Assembly: GCA_011799875.1 (NCBI GenBank)
Contig: CM022301.1
Coordinates: 326,882,929 to 326,946,928 of the forward strand
From: Thinopyrum elongatum
Taxonomy: Eukaryota > Streptophyta > Magnoliopsida > Poales > Poaceae
Length of the DNA stretch: 64,000 bases
Direction of reading: 5' to 3'
Both the position numbers and the translations under genes were made by a program. Shown piece by piece: positions 12,833-29,379 of this stretch (position 1 is its first letter; every line of letters starts with the position of its first letter). The notes under the pieces were generated by a model, which was given only the letters and a program-made list of their open reading frames with translations, was not told the DNA's origin and searched no databases.

Positions 12833-13627
12833 TCCTCTTATTTTCTTGCTTTTCCTTTTTTCGCCTCTCTGCCCTAGGTTTCGGGGAGATGAGTTGGTGT
12901 TAGGGTATAGGCCTGATAGAGAGGTGGGAGGCTTTTGTAGTGTTGATCTGTATTATCCCATTAATTTGGTTCAGTGTAGGAGTTCAAGTCTTTTATAGCA
13001 TGTAACAACCGACAACACAGGGAGGCTACTTACTGCAGTAGTTGGCCAGATTCAGTGTAAGCACCTGTTGATATAAGTTAATCTGTATCCCCGGTTTCCG
13101 TCGCCAGACTGCTCGTGTTTTGTCTGACCCCTGCTTACTCTACTGTGAATTCTTCGAAGATCAGGTGGAATCTGCACTCTGAATTCGAATTCTTGAAACA
13201 TTCGACAAACGACTTAATCGATGTTGCAAATTGAGCTGTTAGTTTTGCTGCAGAGTCAGTTCTGTTGCACAACGAATATCTGTTGAAACGATGCTTGATT
13301 GGACGCATAAGTAACCAGGTCCCTAGCAAACTCATAAGAGAGCACCAGAAGAGCAAAATGTAAGACTACTAATATATGTTCCAGGATGCTACTTTAATTT
13401 ACAGGGAAGTGTCCAAAAAAAAAAGAGTCAATTCACAGGGAGGCACTCACTCGATGCATACATATACCAGGTTTGTGCACCCAAAGTTTATTTATTACAA
13501 CAACACAAGCTTAATTTTACAGGGAGCGGAGAACACACCGCCCCCAAAGTTTATTGGTGCAACACAAGCTTAATTTACAGGGAGCGAAGAACACAGGGCC
13601 GCCAGATTTCAGACCTGCAGATGTGCA
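12833..13627. other. Convergent intergenic region with both 3' UTRs
   Basis: Only 795 bp separate the two stop codons. The left part should be the ARID gene 3' UTR (plus) and the right part the aminotransferase 3' UTR (minus). A two-copy tandem repeat lies at 13483-13603. No gene fits in this interval. Confidence 0.6.
13483..13603. repeat. Two-copy tandem repeat of about 60 bp
   Basis: The block AAAGTTTATT, then ACACAAGCTTAA, TTACAGGGAGCG and AGAACACA occurs twice in tandem with small differences, just downstream of the aminotransferase stop codon. Confidence 0.75.
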
Positions 13628-17370
<3,743 letters not shown>

Positions 17371-17750
17371 GGCGGCGAGGAGAGAGCGCACGCGGGGAAG
17401 GAAGGAAGGAAGGAAGGAGGAGAGCTTGGCTAAGGTGGCGCAGAGGAGAGGGGAGGGGAGGATGCAGAGAGTGAGTAATTGTGCTGTGCTGGGTGGCGGA
17501 GCCCGGGTCAAGGGGTACGGTGGAGCTTAGGCGGTGGCGGTGGGCACTGCTTGGCAGGCCGCGGCTGCCACGTCCAGCGTGGGAACAAGCCTCTGAGTCT
17601 GGGCCTTCGGCGGCGTGTAAGCAAAGCCGAGAGAGCTGCCCCTGCCGCGCGTCCGTCCGACCTGGGGCTCGGCTGCCATGCTTTTCTGAAGCCGTATTGC
17701 GACGGTGGTAGTAAAGCGCTCCACTGGCGTGTACAAAATTCACATTAACT
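17371..17750 (-). promoter_or_regulatory. Upstream region of the aminotransferase gene
   Basis: About 380 bp of GC-rich DNA upstream of the minus-strand ATG, bounded by AT-rich repeats from 17750. A purine-rich run with repeated GGAA units lies at 17397-17420 on the plus strand. No TATA box or transcription start could be assigned with confidence. Confidence 0.4.
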
Positions 17751-17814
17751 TTTACTTCGTCTATTTTATAGTATATAATAAAAGGAGGATGGAGTTTCTA
17801 TTTTTTTTACAGTT

Positions 17815-17990
17815 TTGCTAAGTCTCAGTCGACTTAGACTTCGTTATGTCTCAGTCGATAATATCTTCTTTTGATTTTGCATAAAGATTCGTGCAAAAAT
17901 TCTTTTCAGTTTTTTCTTTTTCTTCTTACATACTATATCACTTGACTTAGACTTGGTCAAGTCTCAGTCGACTGAGATCTAGCCAGACCC
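17815..17990. mobile_element. MITE-like inverted repeat (AAGTCTCAGTCGACT type)
   Basis: The motif AAGTCTCAGTCGACT occurs near both ends (17819 and 17963), with further AGACTT and GTCTCAGTCGA pieces between them. This is a common grass MITE style, possibly Mutator-related. A target-site duplication was not secured. Confidence 0.5.
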
Positions 17991-18318
17991 TTTTTTTTAA
18001 CCACAATACAATCGAAGTCGCTCACATACATGAGCATACATTCACCTCTATAATTGCATGTACGTATACCCTATCCCTATGAAGACCTCAAAGAGACTGA
18101 CATCTTCTTCTGAAAATCCTAGATATTCTTAGCATGATTTTGAGAAATCTCCTTGTTATTACTCAAACAAACATGAAATGTAAGCCGGTCTCCTCCCACT
18201 GAACGAATATTGCCGGAAGCCTAAAATAAATCCAGGAATAATGTGAGCATTAGTGTCAAGTCTACGACTTTAATCTTGATGGGCTGGGATTCCTCCTAAC
18301 CATCCAACCACAGGCTGG
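17991..18318 (-). mobile_element. tRNA-derived SINE
   Basis: Read on the minus strand it has a tRNA-like head (GTGGTTGGATGGTTAGGAGG, an A-box-like run), the body block ATTATTCCTGGATTTATTTT and a tail GTATTGTGGTTAAAAAAAA. This order matches a widespread grass SINE. The B-box region is decayed (AGATTAAAGTC instead of GGTTCAAGTCC). Confidence 0.6.
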
Positions 18319-19059
18319 TTCGTAGTAAACAAACGTTTAAAAACATGATCCTTTCGAGGTAAACATTAATAAGTGTTTCACCTCTTTGCCAAAAACTGTG
18401 ATGAAATGACAATCATGAACGTTTGGGTAAAAAGAATGCTAGAAAAACTATTTTTGAAAGCACTCTCAAACACCGATTTTGCTTTTTGTTCGCCCACACA
18501 TGCACGAACATGCAAAGAACTAAGCAATATTTGTTGTCAAAAAAATTCCAGTTTTATCCCAGGTTTCACTGTTCATACCATGTGAATATGAGCTTGGGAC
18601 TAGAAACACACTTTCGGTGAAATGCTTTCTTTTCCTGAAGTAGGTACAAATAGTCAGTTACCATCACACATGTGAGGAATGGACCGTAGAGCATCTCTAT
18701 ATCTTTAAATTCACTACCTTAAGTTTGGAGTTCTCACAGGTCGAGGTCTCCAATTTTTGATTTTAATGGCGATTTTGACTCGGTCTTGCACTCCAGCTGA
18801 CATTTTTTGACTAGGTCGTTCGCTTCGTGGCCCCGTTGGTCAGCGGAAGCTACCACTAAAAGATACTACTGCTAGTGCTACTACCCTTGGGAGGAAAGGA
18901 GAAAGGAATAGGCGGCGGCCGCGAGCCCAGACGAGCCCCACTGCTCGCTTGTTCCCTCTTTTGTACACCCTATTGAGTTAATTGTTACTACATGAGAACT
19001 GACGGAGTTACGTCCCAGGAGTGCCTCATCACTCTGGTTGTTGGCCCAAGTAGGACGAC
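18319..19059. other. No gene recognised
   Basis: Intergenic DNA without a convincing exon. The short frames at 18373-18620 look random. Confidence 0.4.
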
Positions 19060-19456
19060 CCGAGCCCCCTTAGGTCGGTTTCTGCTCTGGCCTCTGGGCC
19101 ATCGTGCCGGCCCATGGGCCCTGTAGAAGGAAGATTCAAGAAGCCTTACCGTTCAAGACAAGGAAGCCGGATCCGTGAAGGATCCACCGACGTAGCCAAC
19201 TAGGTTCATGTAAACCTAGGGGCCCTGGTATCTTATGTAAGTCGGGGACGAGCTAGTCGATAGACAAGATACAATCCCTCAAGTATAGCTTGTACTTTAT
19301 ACACCCCTATCACAATATACAAAACGGGAAGGAGTAGGGTTTTACCTCGGAAGGAGGGTCTGAACCTGGATAAATCCGGTCTCCTATTTCCCTTCCGTTA
19401 TACTCACCTCGCTGGGACACCCTATGGAAGGACCTGCCAGATTCCACTCCGATAGT
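19060..19456 (+). mobile_element. Gypsy LTR 3' fragment with PBS relic
   Basis: The blocks CAAGTATAGCTTGTACT, GGTTTTACCTCGGAAGGAGG and TTCCACTCCGATAGTGG match the end of a Gypsy LTR of the type followed by a TGGCGCCCACCG primer binding site. Here the latter appears as TGGTGGCCCATGTAGG. The 5' part of the LTR was not found. Confidence 0.45.
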
Positions 19457-20715
19457 GGTGGCCCATGTAGGCTCCACATGGTGAACCCAGAGATCAAATG
19501 GGATTGCTAGTTAACGCCAACATGGTATGCGCGCCGGGTCAGATCTTCCTTTTCGGCACCATGTGCTATGTTGTCAACTCGACGGGCCACTTACCAGTGC
19601 ACACTCTTGGAGACCACACCATACCACGCATCAGCCTCGTACACATCTTTGATTTTCGGGAATGTTATCTGGCGAACGTTCCCTGGGAGGAGGACGACAA
19701 ACGAACGCATTTTCCTGGCAGTTTTAGTTGCGATGCAAGATGAAACGATGGCAGTTTCGGGAATGTTATCTGGAGCCCAGTTTTTCTTTTCTTGTGAAAA
19801 AGTATGCTACGTAATGTCGGCTTAGTCAACACACGATTGTGCCAACCTTGACTGTTGGATTGACATTCAACGTCTGTCATGTTTCTTCGGTCTCTTCTTC
19901 CTCCAGCCGCCAAAGCCAAACCAGCGTCGGAGGGACCGCCTGCTCCCGCCTCCCATGGCTGGTTGTGCTGCCACGCACGCATCGCCTCCCCATCGCACCC
20001 TATAACCCTGGCAAGGCTATCCCTCTAACCCACACACCTCCTGTTATTCTCCGGCCAAGTCAGCCCCACCCCGCACCCGAACCAGTCAACCCTCGTACTC
20101 CTGTCCGCTTGCGACTACACTGCCGCATCTTTCCCAACTCTTGTTCGTTCCCGTCTGAGGCCTCGTCGCCGTCCTCCGCCTTGGTTCGCTCGCCGCGGCG
20201 CCACCCTCTGTCGTTATCAACATGGTCAACAAATGAGAGGAATTAGAAGATGACTGCACATGGAGAGGATGACAGTAGGGACCCACCAGGGTCATGGCAG
20301 TACGCAAGCAAGTGCCTCCTTTATTACAAGAAAAAAAATGCTTCCTCTTGATGGTTTCCTGACATCTGGATTGCACGCCACTGTCAACGTAGTCAATAAG
20401 CGAGATAACTGAACAAGGAGCGGCTAACACCGGGGACCTAGCAGCTTGCGCAGTATTTTTTTGTTTTTGAGACGAAGCAGGGTATCAACTGGGCTGTACG
20501 GGGGCTGTGGCCTGCCTAGCCCAGGCTTTTATTTCATATGTTTATCACATGACCAGCCTAGTTGTTTTTTTCTTTCTAAAAATGGCTAGCCCAGCTATTT
20601 TGTTTTTTTTGCAGAATATCCAACATAGGCCTACTTGCTTTTCTCCGCCCTGCTGGGCTGGAAATCTTGCAAAACGAGGAGGGATGCATTCGGCTTGCCC
20701 CTAAAATGGGCTATA

Positions 20716-20806
20716 AGTAATAAGAAATGGGCTATCAATTCAAAAAAAATAAATACAACAAACAGGAAATTAGTTTCAAAAAAATAAATACAACAAACAG
20801 GAAATT
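20716..20806. repeat. Short tandem duplication
   Basis: The run AAAAAAATAAATACAACAAA followed by CAGGAAATTA occurs twice, about 39 bp apart, in AT-rich DNA. Confidence 0.7.
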
Positions 20807-21458
20807 ATTTTTGATATTTTAAATTTCATTATTTTTGTGCGGGTAAAATTTCATTAGATTTTAAATTAAGGTATGTTTAATTTATAAATTAATTTGAATC
20901 TGGCTAGAAATTTCTGGTTGTATGCTGTTTACGACAGATTTGAAGGCTGACTTGTGGGCCTACTAGGTTGACGTGTACGCAAGACTTTGTCAACTTAGTC
21001 CAAAAAAGACTCTAGCAGCAGTGATCGTTGGATGTTAATCCAACGGCCGTGTTGCTTCTTCAATCTCTGATCTTCTTGCTTGAGTCGCCCAAACTAGCAC
21101 CGACGGGACCGCCTGCTCCTGCCTCTTGTGGTCGGCTGTGCTGCCGCGCAGGCCTCACCGCCCCACCCTACTATCATTACTGGCCAGGCCATTCCTCTAC
21201 TCACCCACACCTCCTGTTATTATCTGGCGACGGCAGCCGAACCCGTAAACCCTCGTACTCCCCTCCGTGTGGGCAACAGCTGCCGAGTCTTCCCCGGCTC
21301 CGGGTAGTTCTCTTCCTAGGCCTCGCCATCGTCCAGCGCGTTGGTGCTCTCGGCGCGACATGGTCAACGTAGTCAACAAACAACAACCATCGAAAGAGGG
21401 ATGTACGTGGAGCGGCTGACAGTAGGGACCCACATGGTCCATGGCCTCACGCAAGTAA

Positions 21459-21770
21459 GTGCCTCCTTATTACGCGAAAAAATGATTCCTCCCACTGACA
21501 GGCAGGACCCACCAGCTACATCTTCGCATGCAAGGAAGTGCCTCCTTATTACGCGGGAAAAAAGATTCCTCCCACTGGCAGGCGGGACCCACCAGCTACA
21601 TCTTCGCACGCAAGGAAGTGCCTCCTTATTACGCGGGAAAAAAAGTTTCCTTCGACTGACAGCTGAGACCCACCAGCCACATCTTCGAACGCAAGGAAGT
21701 GCCTCCTTATTACGCGCAAGAAAAATGATTCCTCACGCTGCTAGCTGGGTCCCACCCGTTTTGGAGGCTG
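21459..21770. repeat. 80 bp tandem array, four units
   Basis: The motif GTGCCTCCTTATTACGCG recurs at 21459, 21538, 21618 and 21699, spacing 79-81 bp. Each unit ends in an ACCCACCAGC-type block and TCTTCG. Further single or double units occur at 20312 and at 22283 and 22362. Confidence 0.88.
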
Positions 21771-22611
21771 ACTTGTGGGCCTACTAAGTTGAGGCGTACG
21801 CAGGGCTTTGTCAACTTAGTCAACAAACGATTCTAGCAACAGTGATCGTTGGATATCAATCCAACCGCCGTGCTGCTTCTTCAACCTCTGATCTTTTTGC
21901 TCCAGCCGCCCAAACCAGCGCCGGCCGTACCGCCTGCTCCTGCATCCCGTGGCCGGCTGTGCTGCCACGCAGGCCTCACCGCCCCACTCTACTCCCACCG
22001 CTGGCCAGGCCTTCCCTTTACTCACCCACACCCCCTGTTATTTTCCGGCGACGGTAGCCTCACACCGCAGCCGAACCAGTCAACCCTCATACTCCCTTCC
22101 GCGTGAGAAACCACTGCAGTGTCTTCCCCGGCTCCGAGTCGTTCCCTTCCTAGGTCTCGCCGTCGTCCACCGCGTTGGTGCTCTCGACGCAGCATGGTCA
22201 ATGAACGACAGCCATCGAAAGAGGACTTTACGTGGTGAGGCTGACAGCTGGACCCACCAGCGACATCTTCGCATGCAAGAAAGTGCCACCTTATTACTCG
22301 AAAAAAAGAATCCTCCCCCTGATAGCTGGGACCCAGCAGCTATATCTTTGCACACAAGGAAGTGCGTCCTTATCGTCCCTAGCAGCTGGGACCCACCTGT
22401 TCGAAGCGTACGTACTGTTGTCTGTCTAGTCATAGACGTGTATGTACATACCGGTTGATCGGTCTGTCTGCCACGATGAACCGTGGCCGAGTAAGGAGTG
22501 GTAGCAGTTCAGGCACTCTCGTCTACATCGTGTACACGTACGACAACCACGCTGCAAAAAAAAGACTGCCACATATGTACATACGGGCGTGGTCTCGAAT
22601 GCGTACAGCGA

Positions 22612-23345
22612 CGGCGTCCTGTTCATCGGCAGGCAACCGGCTGGGTCGGAACGGAGAAACAGCGTCATGTTCATCGGGAGGCATCCGACTGGGTCAGAAT
22701 GCGTCCTGTTCAACGGGAGCCAACCGGCTTGGATGGAACAGCCAAAATGGGGTCTGGCGTACCGCGGAATGGAGGAAATGACCTTCTGTTCGACCGCCTA
22801 CGGTCAAAACGGGATCCTGTTGATCGGGAGGGGTCTGGCATACCGCAAACGGAGGAAACAGACTTCTCTCCAACCGTCTACGGTCGAAACGGGGTCCTGT
22901 TGATCGGGAGGGGTCTGGCGTACCGCAAAATGGAGGAAACAGACTTCTGTTCTAGCGCCTACGGTCGAAACGGGCTCCTGTTCATCGGGAGGGGTGTTGC
23001 ATACCGCAAAACGGGACTCCACGGGATACTGTTCATCCACCGCCTACTGCCTCGCTCCAGCCTCCATGGGATGCTGTTCATCCACAGTCGACTTCCTGCA
23101 GCCTCCACCGACTACTGTTCATCTAGCCTCCACGGGGTCCTGTTCATCCACCCCAACCGGCTTGGATGTGTGGCGGCCTCCACGGGGTCCTCTTCATCCA
23201 GCGGCAACCACCTACATGGCTGGGGTCCTGTTCATCCAACCCCCACCAGGAACTGTTCATCCACAGCCAACCAACCGGCTGGACTCACCACACGTCTCGA
23301 CTCATTCTATGTATCGCGCGCGCGACAGCAATGGGCACTGTTCAC
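22612..23345. repeat. Degenerate CTGTTCATC array
   Basis: Roughly sixteen variants of TCCTGTTCATC are spread through 0.7 kb with CGGGAGG and CCACGGGG spacers. This composition also produces the long 22498-23496 reading frame, which has no domain. It resembles the subterminal region of Caspar-like CACTA elements. Confidence 0.75.
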
Positions 23346-23384
23346 GAGAGGCAACCTAGCACACCGGCTGGCTATGTCTCGCAT

Positions 23385-23622
23385 GGGGGATCGATCGGCT
23401 TTAGTGAGCAGCGAGAAGGATCGATCGGGTTCAGTTAGCAACAAAGGAATCGGTCGGGTTCAGTTAGCAGCGAAGGAATCGGTCGGGTTCAGTTAGCAGC
23501 GAAGGGATCGATCGATCGGCTTCAGTACGTAGTGGGATCGATCGCTCGTGTTCAGTACGTAGCTAGTGCAATCGTTCGGGTTCAGTAAGCGAACGTCTCG
23601 CTCGGGTTCATTTAGCGAGCGC
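23385..23622. repeat. CACTA subterminal repeat array (27-34 bp units)
   Basis: About eight units of the form GATCGATCGGGTTCAGTTAG, with small changes (GGAATCGGTCGGGTTCAG and similar), lie head to tail. In En/Spm elements such short subterminal repeats bind the element's own DNA-binding protein; that role is inferred here from position only. Confidence 0.75.
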
Positions 23623-23876
23623 CTCGCACACACGCGCGTACGAGAGAAACACGCAAACCACACTGCATCGCTCGTCCCCGACCACCCACCGTAACGGGGA
23701 ACTCCCCAAAGTTTTCCTCGCCCTCACTTCTACCATGATTTTTTACATCATGGTCAGCCCAAAGAATGTCATGCAGGTGCGTCTCCGGCCGGCCCAGGAC
23801 GAAAAGCCCATTTTCTGTCATGATTTTTTTTCTAATATAAGTAGGAGCCCCTCACATCAATGATGATACTTGTTTT

Positions 23877-25701
23877 TGTTGGAAATATGCCCTAGAGGCA
23901 ATAGTATTGTATTATTATATTTCCATATTCATAGTTAAGAGTTTATATTCCATGCTATAACTGCTATGATCCCGGAATATGCGATTCAGTGGAAAACTCA
24001 TATGCACGTGTGAAATGATAAACGGAATAAAATAGGTACCCAGTCTCGCCTCTAAGACTGGCTCAAGTGTTGTCGGTGATCACATTTTCCGGATCTTAGG
24101 ATATCGTTAAGTGTAACGATAGTCCTAAAACAACATTGAGGGTATGACGTTAGAATAACGATCATACTGAATCGACCCAATACTTGTCTGCTATACTAGG
24201 TGATTATATCGTCTGAAATCATCTGCTATAACATGAAGTGTTAGCATGTGTTTTAGTTCCTCAGACCATGAGAGTGTCTCGGTCACTTCCAACCAGATGG
24301 TGGGCTTTGGGGTTGCTCAAACATCATCTGTAACAAGGTGATCATAACGACAACTTTCAGGCTCATCGGAAAGTTTGACATGTGACCGGACAGCTCAAGA
24401 GTAGGATTTGCTCCTCCGACGATGGAGAGATATTCTTAGGGCCCTCTTGGTGTGACGGCATCCATCATCATCTGGCTAGACATAGGTGACTACGTCACGG
24501 GGATGCCGGAACACGTCAACGAGAAAGAAGAACAAAACCGGTAACGGGAGCAACGGTATAGTGAGCATGGTGATGACTCAGGAGGATACCGATGCACACC
24601 GGGTTTTGTAAAGTATCGCGAAGCAAAGGGAAACATCACATGATAACCAAAGGTTCACTCGAATATCATTCGTGTAATCATAGGGACCGATATGGATGTC
24701 CACGGTTCCGCTATCGGTCATTGAACGAAGGGATTTCGTTCATGTCTATGGTTTACCAAACCTACGGGGTCACAAGCTTAAGGTAATCACGATCTGCTGA
24801 GTGTTAGTGGGACGGGAGTGATGAGAATATATTTTTGGAATTGTTTCATTAATATTCGGAATAGTTCCAAGAGGTTCCGGAAGCGTTTCGGGGTCACCGG
24901 AAGGGTTTCGGTGAATATCGGGTAATACCGGGTATTACCGATGAATATATATAGGTGGAAATTATTTCCGGAGATGTTAAATTATATATATATATATATA
25001 ATGCTCTGAAAATGTTTAGAACATTTTATATTTAATTTAAATATGAACGGGCCTAAAAAGGCCAAGAGGTGGAAGGAAACTTGGGCCACAAGGGCCCAAG
25101 TGGAGTAAGCGCCTCCCTTCCCTAAGGAAGGGGGCCAAATCCTACTAGGGGAGGAGTCCAACTCCTCCCCCCCTTGTGTGGCGCCCCAAGGAGGCTTTCC
25201 CTCCTTGGTGGCAGCCCTCCTCTTCCCCTCCAACCTATATATACTAGAGGATTTCCACCCTTTGGATACACAAGTTTTGGAGCCTCCTCTAGTTGATCTA
25301 GGTCTAATTCTTGTTGGTCCTAGTTGACTAATTAGAGCTAGCCCTAGCCACCTCTAATCCTCATAATTAGAAGCCCTGTGTGGTTCTAATCTCCTCCCTC
25401 TAATTCTCCGACGACGATTAGCTCTGGACGGCGAAGCGCTGCCGGATTGTGCAGACCGTATGTTTGCAACCAAGTAGAGAGACCGTGCTTTCGGTCTTCC
25501 GTTTGAGGGATCATTCATGGGCGGTTCGCGGGATCGTCATCAACGTTTGAGGGACTCCAAGTACGATCTACATCGACTCGTCTACTTCCGCTGCACTCCC
25601 GGAGTCGGTAACGATCGTTGATCACAACTCGTTATGCATCTTCATATTGTTCCTGGGTGATCGTAGGTTGAAAATTTTGTTTTCTACTATGTTTCCCAAT
25701 A
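23877..25701 (+). mobile_element. 5' LTR of Copia copy 1
   Basis: 1,825 bp, starting TGTTGGAAATATGCCC and ending TTTCCCAATA (CA end changed to TA). The first 310 bp differ from the 3' LTR at about 14 positions, mostly transitions, so the insertion is not recent. A TA dinucleotide run occurs near 24985. Confidence 0.88.
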
Positions 25702-25702
25702 G

Positions 25703-25717
25703 TGGTATTAGAGCAGG
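25703..25717 (+). other. Primer binding site of Copia copy 1
   Basis: TGGTATTAGAGCAGG directly follows the 5' LTR and matches, with one change, the TGGTATCAGAGC site that pairs with initiator tRNA-Met in Copia elements. Confidence 0.8.
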
Positions 25718-28700
25718 ATTATGAGTAGATGCAGGTTGCGATCTAGATCAGATCTGATATGTGAGGGTTGATGTTCTTGCTATGCTCCCACGAGTGTTGC
25801 TTCAGTTCAGTTCATCGGCAGAATGATGTAGTTTTGCTACAAGGTTCTGACAATCGATCGGCTCTGGCTGTCGACGATCTGCTAATAGTTCCTTGGGCTA
25901 CATCATAGTTGGGAATAGTGAACCATCGCGTACACAAGAGGGTGCCGAAGATGGATGATCCTCTAGGGGGTCACGCGTATTGACGAAGTTTAGTGTGGGG
26001 GATGAGACTTTTAATTAAGTCTCTCTTTCACACACACACCGAAACTTAATCTAGCATCAAGAACATCGCCTTGTTGTGCTTGTGTAGGTAGCTAGTCTTA
26101 ATTGATAAAACTGGTTAACCACGTAAATTAAAATTTGCCAAACCGATTAGAGGACGTCTAACTTGGTTTTGCAGGGTTTGCATGATGTGGTATAGCCTTC
26201 GTCATAATAATGAGTTTATGTATGAGATGATTATATATTGTAATTTTAAGTGGCCTGCGCGTCACGGCATGATGGCTGGAGCCACGAGATTGCCACCTTA
26301 ATGTAAATATCGTAGAGATAGGTTACAGGTGATGGTGGCAAGTTGTACACGGAGGACCCTGACGAGGAGAAGGTCTACCAAGGTGCGGGAGGAGGAGCTA
26401 TAATTTCGTTCCACGACAATGTTTTTGAAATGGTTGCCACGGCAACGAAATATTGGCCGTCACGTCGCTTTAACTGGAGATTGAAGACGATCATGGAGAA
26501 CTCCCGACACCCAATGCTATACCATACCATGCTATTATGAATTGCCTGAGATGTTTATCCCTTTGTTGTTTGCACCCTTTGATTGCGCATTTGTCAATTA
26601 TTAGGGTGATCTCTCACAGTAAATATCAAGTTAAAAGGTGCTCTTCCCAGTGTTGCAACCGTCTATAACACGTAGCATTCCGGAGTGGGTCATGTCCACA
26701 TGAGCACAAACTGGACGCGGCGTGTAAGATGGGGATGGTCATACCATGCTTGCAGATAGCACTAGGTTGTCTTGAAGTTCTAGCAGAATCGTTCTGAGCT
26801 CGGAGCACAAAGCATCAAAAGATGAACAAGAGTCATATGGAGATATGATCGGCAAAAGTTTGTCCACCGGTCAAAATTCTCGTCATTAGTGATGTCCACA
26901 TCAATGGCTGAGAACTAGGCTTGGATCTTGAGTCACTCGCTATCAATTATGAGAGATATTGATTTGAGTGGGAGCACAATTATGTATTAATTAAGTTTAA
27001 TAACTAGTGCAAATTAATTATGAACAATGTCTATGTGTAGTTTGCATTATAGTTGTAGAATTATGGCTCACAGTTCCACCTTGGTTGTTGAAATTGATTG
27101 ACTGTTATTCATCTGGTTGAAACTTTATGTTTGGGAGGATTGTCCTCTAAAAGTGCCAAGAAGGATTTTGTCCTACTACATGTTTACAATACTCTCTTGC
27201 TGATGCTATGGATGACGAGACTCACGTCCATCGATCCAAAAGCTAGAATTGCATTACGGTCTGCTTGCTTCCAAGAAACCCGAACTTCAAAATGTTTGGG
27301 ATAGTTATGTGATATTCTTGGAACTGAAAATTGTTTTCAGAAACAAACAAAGGCTAAAAGATATGCGATATCTAAAGAAGTGCTTTGTTTGCAAATTCTA
27401 GTGAAGTATTCAACTATGTTTAAGACTGAAATGCGTAAGATCCGGAAGAAAGCCAGTCATGTGTTGACGGTGAAAAGAAGACTAGAATGTCCAGCTCAGG
27501 TATGAATGTCATACAAGTTATGAGATGCAGAGGTGGTTGGTCAAGTATAGTGTAGTTCTTGGAAAAAATTGATCAATTTGTTGATCACTGATTCTTCGGT
27601 ATTGTGGTTAAAAGGTTAATCACAAGGATATCGACTCGATTGCATATTATTGCAAATCATTGTAAGAAACTTCAAACGGCCTAAATGACCAACAAATAAC
27701 GAGGTTAAAATATTTTGATGGATTGTCAAAGGTTACAATATTTCTATCAGTATATTTCCTCTGTATTTATTATCATAATTCATTTAGAGTTTTTGTACAC
27801 TCTATCCCATTGCATATCAGTTGGAAGGAGGTTCTTCATGACAGAAAAATAGTTGTTCGATGTTATGAAGGAGGTTGTCCATGACAGAACAATAGTTGTT
27901 CAATGTTATGAACAAAAGGGCACACTCTTATTGTGAATAAGATGTATGTTATGAATATTGATAACAAAATTGAACATCCATAACACTGACGCTAAATGTC
28001 ACAAGACTAAAAGAATACAACATGTGTGTGGCACTGCATTTAGTCACATTGGAGAAACTAGCATGGATAAATTTCATAGTGATGAACTTTGAAGTCATCT
28101 GATTGAGAATCATCTGACACTTGCAAGTTTTGTCCAATTAGTGAATTAAACTAAAATACCGTTCATGGTCCATAGAAAACGAGCAACAAAATAATTGGCA
28201 ATATGCATATCGATGTGTGTAGTCCAATAAGTGTTGCTGTAAGTAGTGGATTTATCTATCTTCAAGGATGACTCAAGTAGATATTTATATTTACTAACTG
28301 AGACATAAATCTGGATCTTTTGAACTGTTTCAAAAGGTTTTCAGAATGAAGTAGAAACTATTGTAACAAGAAAATTATGTTTCTACAATTGGATTGCAGA
28401 AAAGAATATTTGAGTTACAAATTTAGCGAATGTCTGATGAGCTATAAAAGAATTTTATAGCTTGCACCTCCTAGAAACACTACTGAGAGTAGATTGTTTT
28501 AAGTAGATGCAATCAAACTATGTATGACATGGTGAAGATCAAAGATGCCATTAATTATTTCGCCAATATACTTTCAAAGTGATGCTTTAGAGACTATGGC
28601 TTTCACACTAAAAAGGAGCACCATCAAATTTATTGAAATAAGTGCTACTTTGTAGGTTATCCCAAATAGTTGGGTATTCCTCTATCACTACGCCTAGGCG

Positions 28701-28856
28701 AAGTGTGGCCATAGAGTGCGGAAGTTTTGAAGAAAATGTTTTCTACAAAAGAGTGAGTGGGAGGACAGTGCAACTCAACAAGATTGTAGAATCTTCGTAA
28801 TCAGCTCAAAGAAAAGAAACATTGGAAGTAATTCTAGAATTTCTTACTGCGACTGA
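25718..28856 (+). pseudogene. Decayed interior of Copia copy 1
   Basis: No open frame longer than about 70 codons is present where gag, protease and integrase would be expected. The part from about 27740 onward is shared with copy 2 on the opposite strand (53866-55979). No cellular gene is seen here. Confidence 0.6.
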
Positions 28857-28864
28857 TACAAAAG

Positions 28865-29379
28865 TAAGGATGGCAATTTTACCCATGGGTACGGGTACTC
28901 GCGGATACCGTACCCGCATGGGCAGGGTATGGGCACAATTTTATACCCATGGGTAGTACCCATACCCTACCCGTCATGGGTAGGGCACGGGTATAGCCTT
29001 GTACCCATGGATATACTCATACCCTACCCATTTATACTAACATGTTATGTCTCGGATGCTATTTGTGAGTTTGTGAACCTATGTTGAAGTTGCCACCAAT
29101 TGTCAATTTGAATTGAGATTGTCTTGTACTCATCTATTTCTTATTGAGTTTAGATAAATGTTTTTTTTTCACAAATGTGCTATGGATGAATATAAAATTA
29201 TGAATAACTAGTGTACTATTTGATCTACCCATCGGGTATGGGTACCCATCGGGTATGGGTACGGGTAAAGTTTCATACCCATGGGTACGGATACGGGTAT
29301 AATTTTGTACCCATTAACTACACGGGTATGGGTATGGTATTGCTCTACCCGCCCCATACCCTACCCATTGAAATCCTTA
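28865..29379. mobile_element. hAT-type MITE rich in GGGTAC repeats
   Basis: The 515 bp element begins TAAGGATGGCAAT and ends with the inverted ATTGAAATCCTTA. It is flanked by the 8 bp duplication TACAAAAG (28857-28864 and 29380-29387), the length made by hAT transposases. The interior repeats TACCCATGGGTACGGGTA in both orientations. The matching place in copy 2 (near 54930) has no insertion and only one TATGAAAG, confirming the borders. Confidence 0.88.

Larger units (their letters stand above)
19820..22430. repeat. CACTA-associated long tandem repeats (about 820 bp units)
   Basis: Three related units lie in tandem, starting near 19830, 20941 and 21762. The last two share GGCTGACTTGTGGGCCTAC exactly 821 bp apart. 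Each unit runs through CCAGCCGCC, CCGCCTGCTCC, TCACCCACAC and CTGTTATT blocks and then into an 80 bp sub-repeat. Similar sequence is known inside Triticeae CACTA elements. The first unit carries extra DNA. Confidence 0.6.

Noticed and set aside
18850..18875. Left CACTA tip at CCACTAAAAGATAC
   Set aside because: Only the first five bases fit, the CACTACAA tip and the AGG duplication are missing, and no subterminal repeats follow.
22498..23496. 332-codon open frame on the plus strand
   Set aside because: It runs through the CTGTTCATC and GGGTTCAG arrays, other frames are also long there, and the protein is only the translated repeat with no domain.
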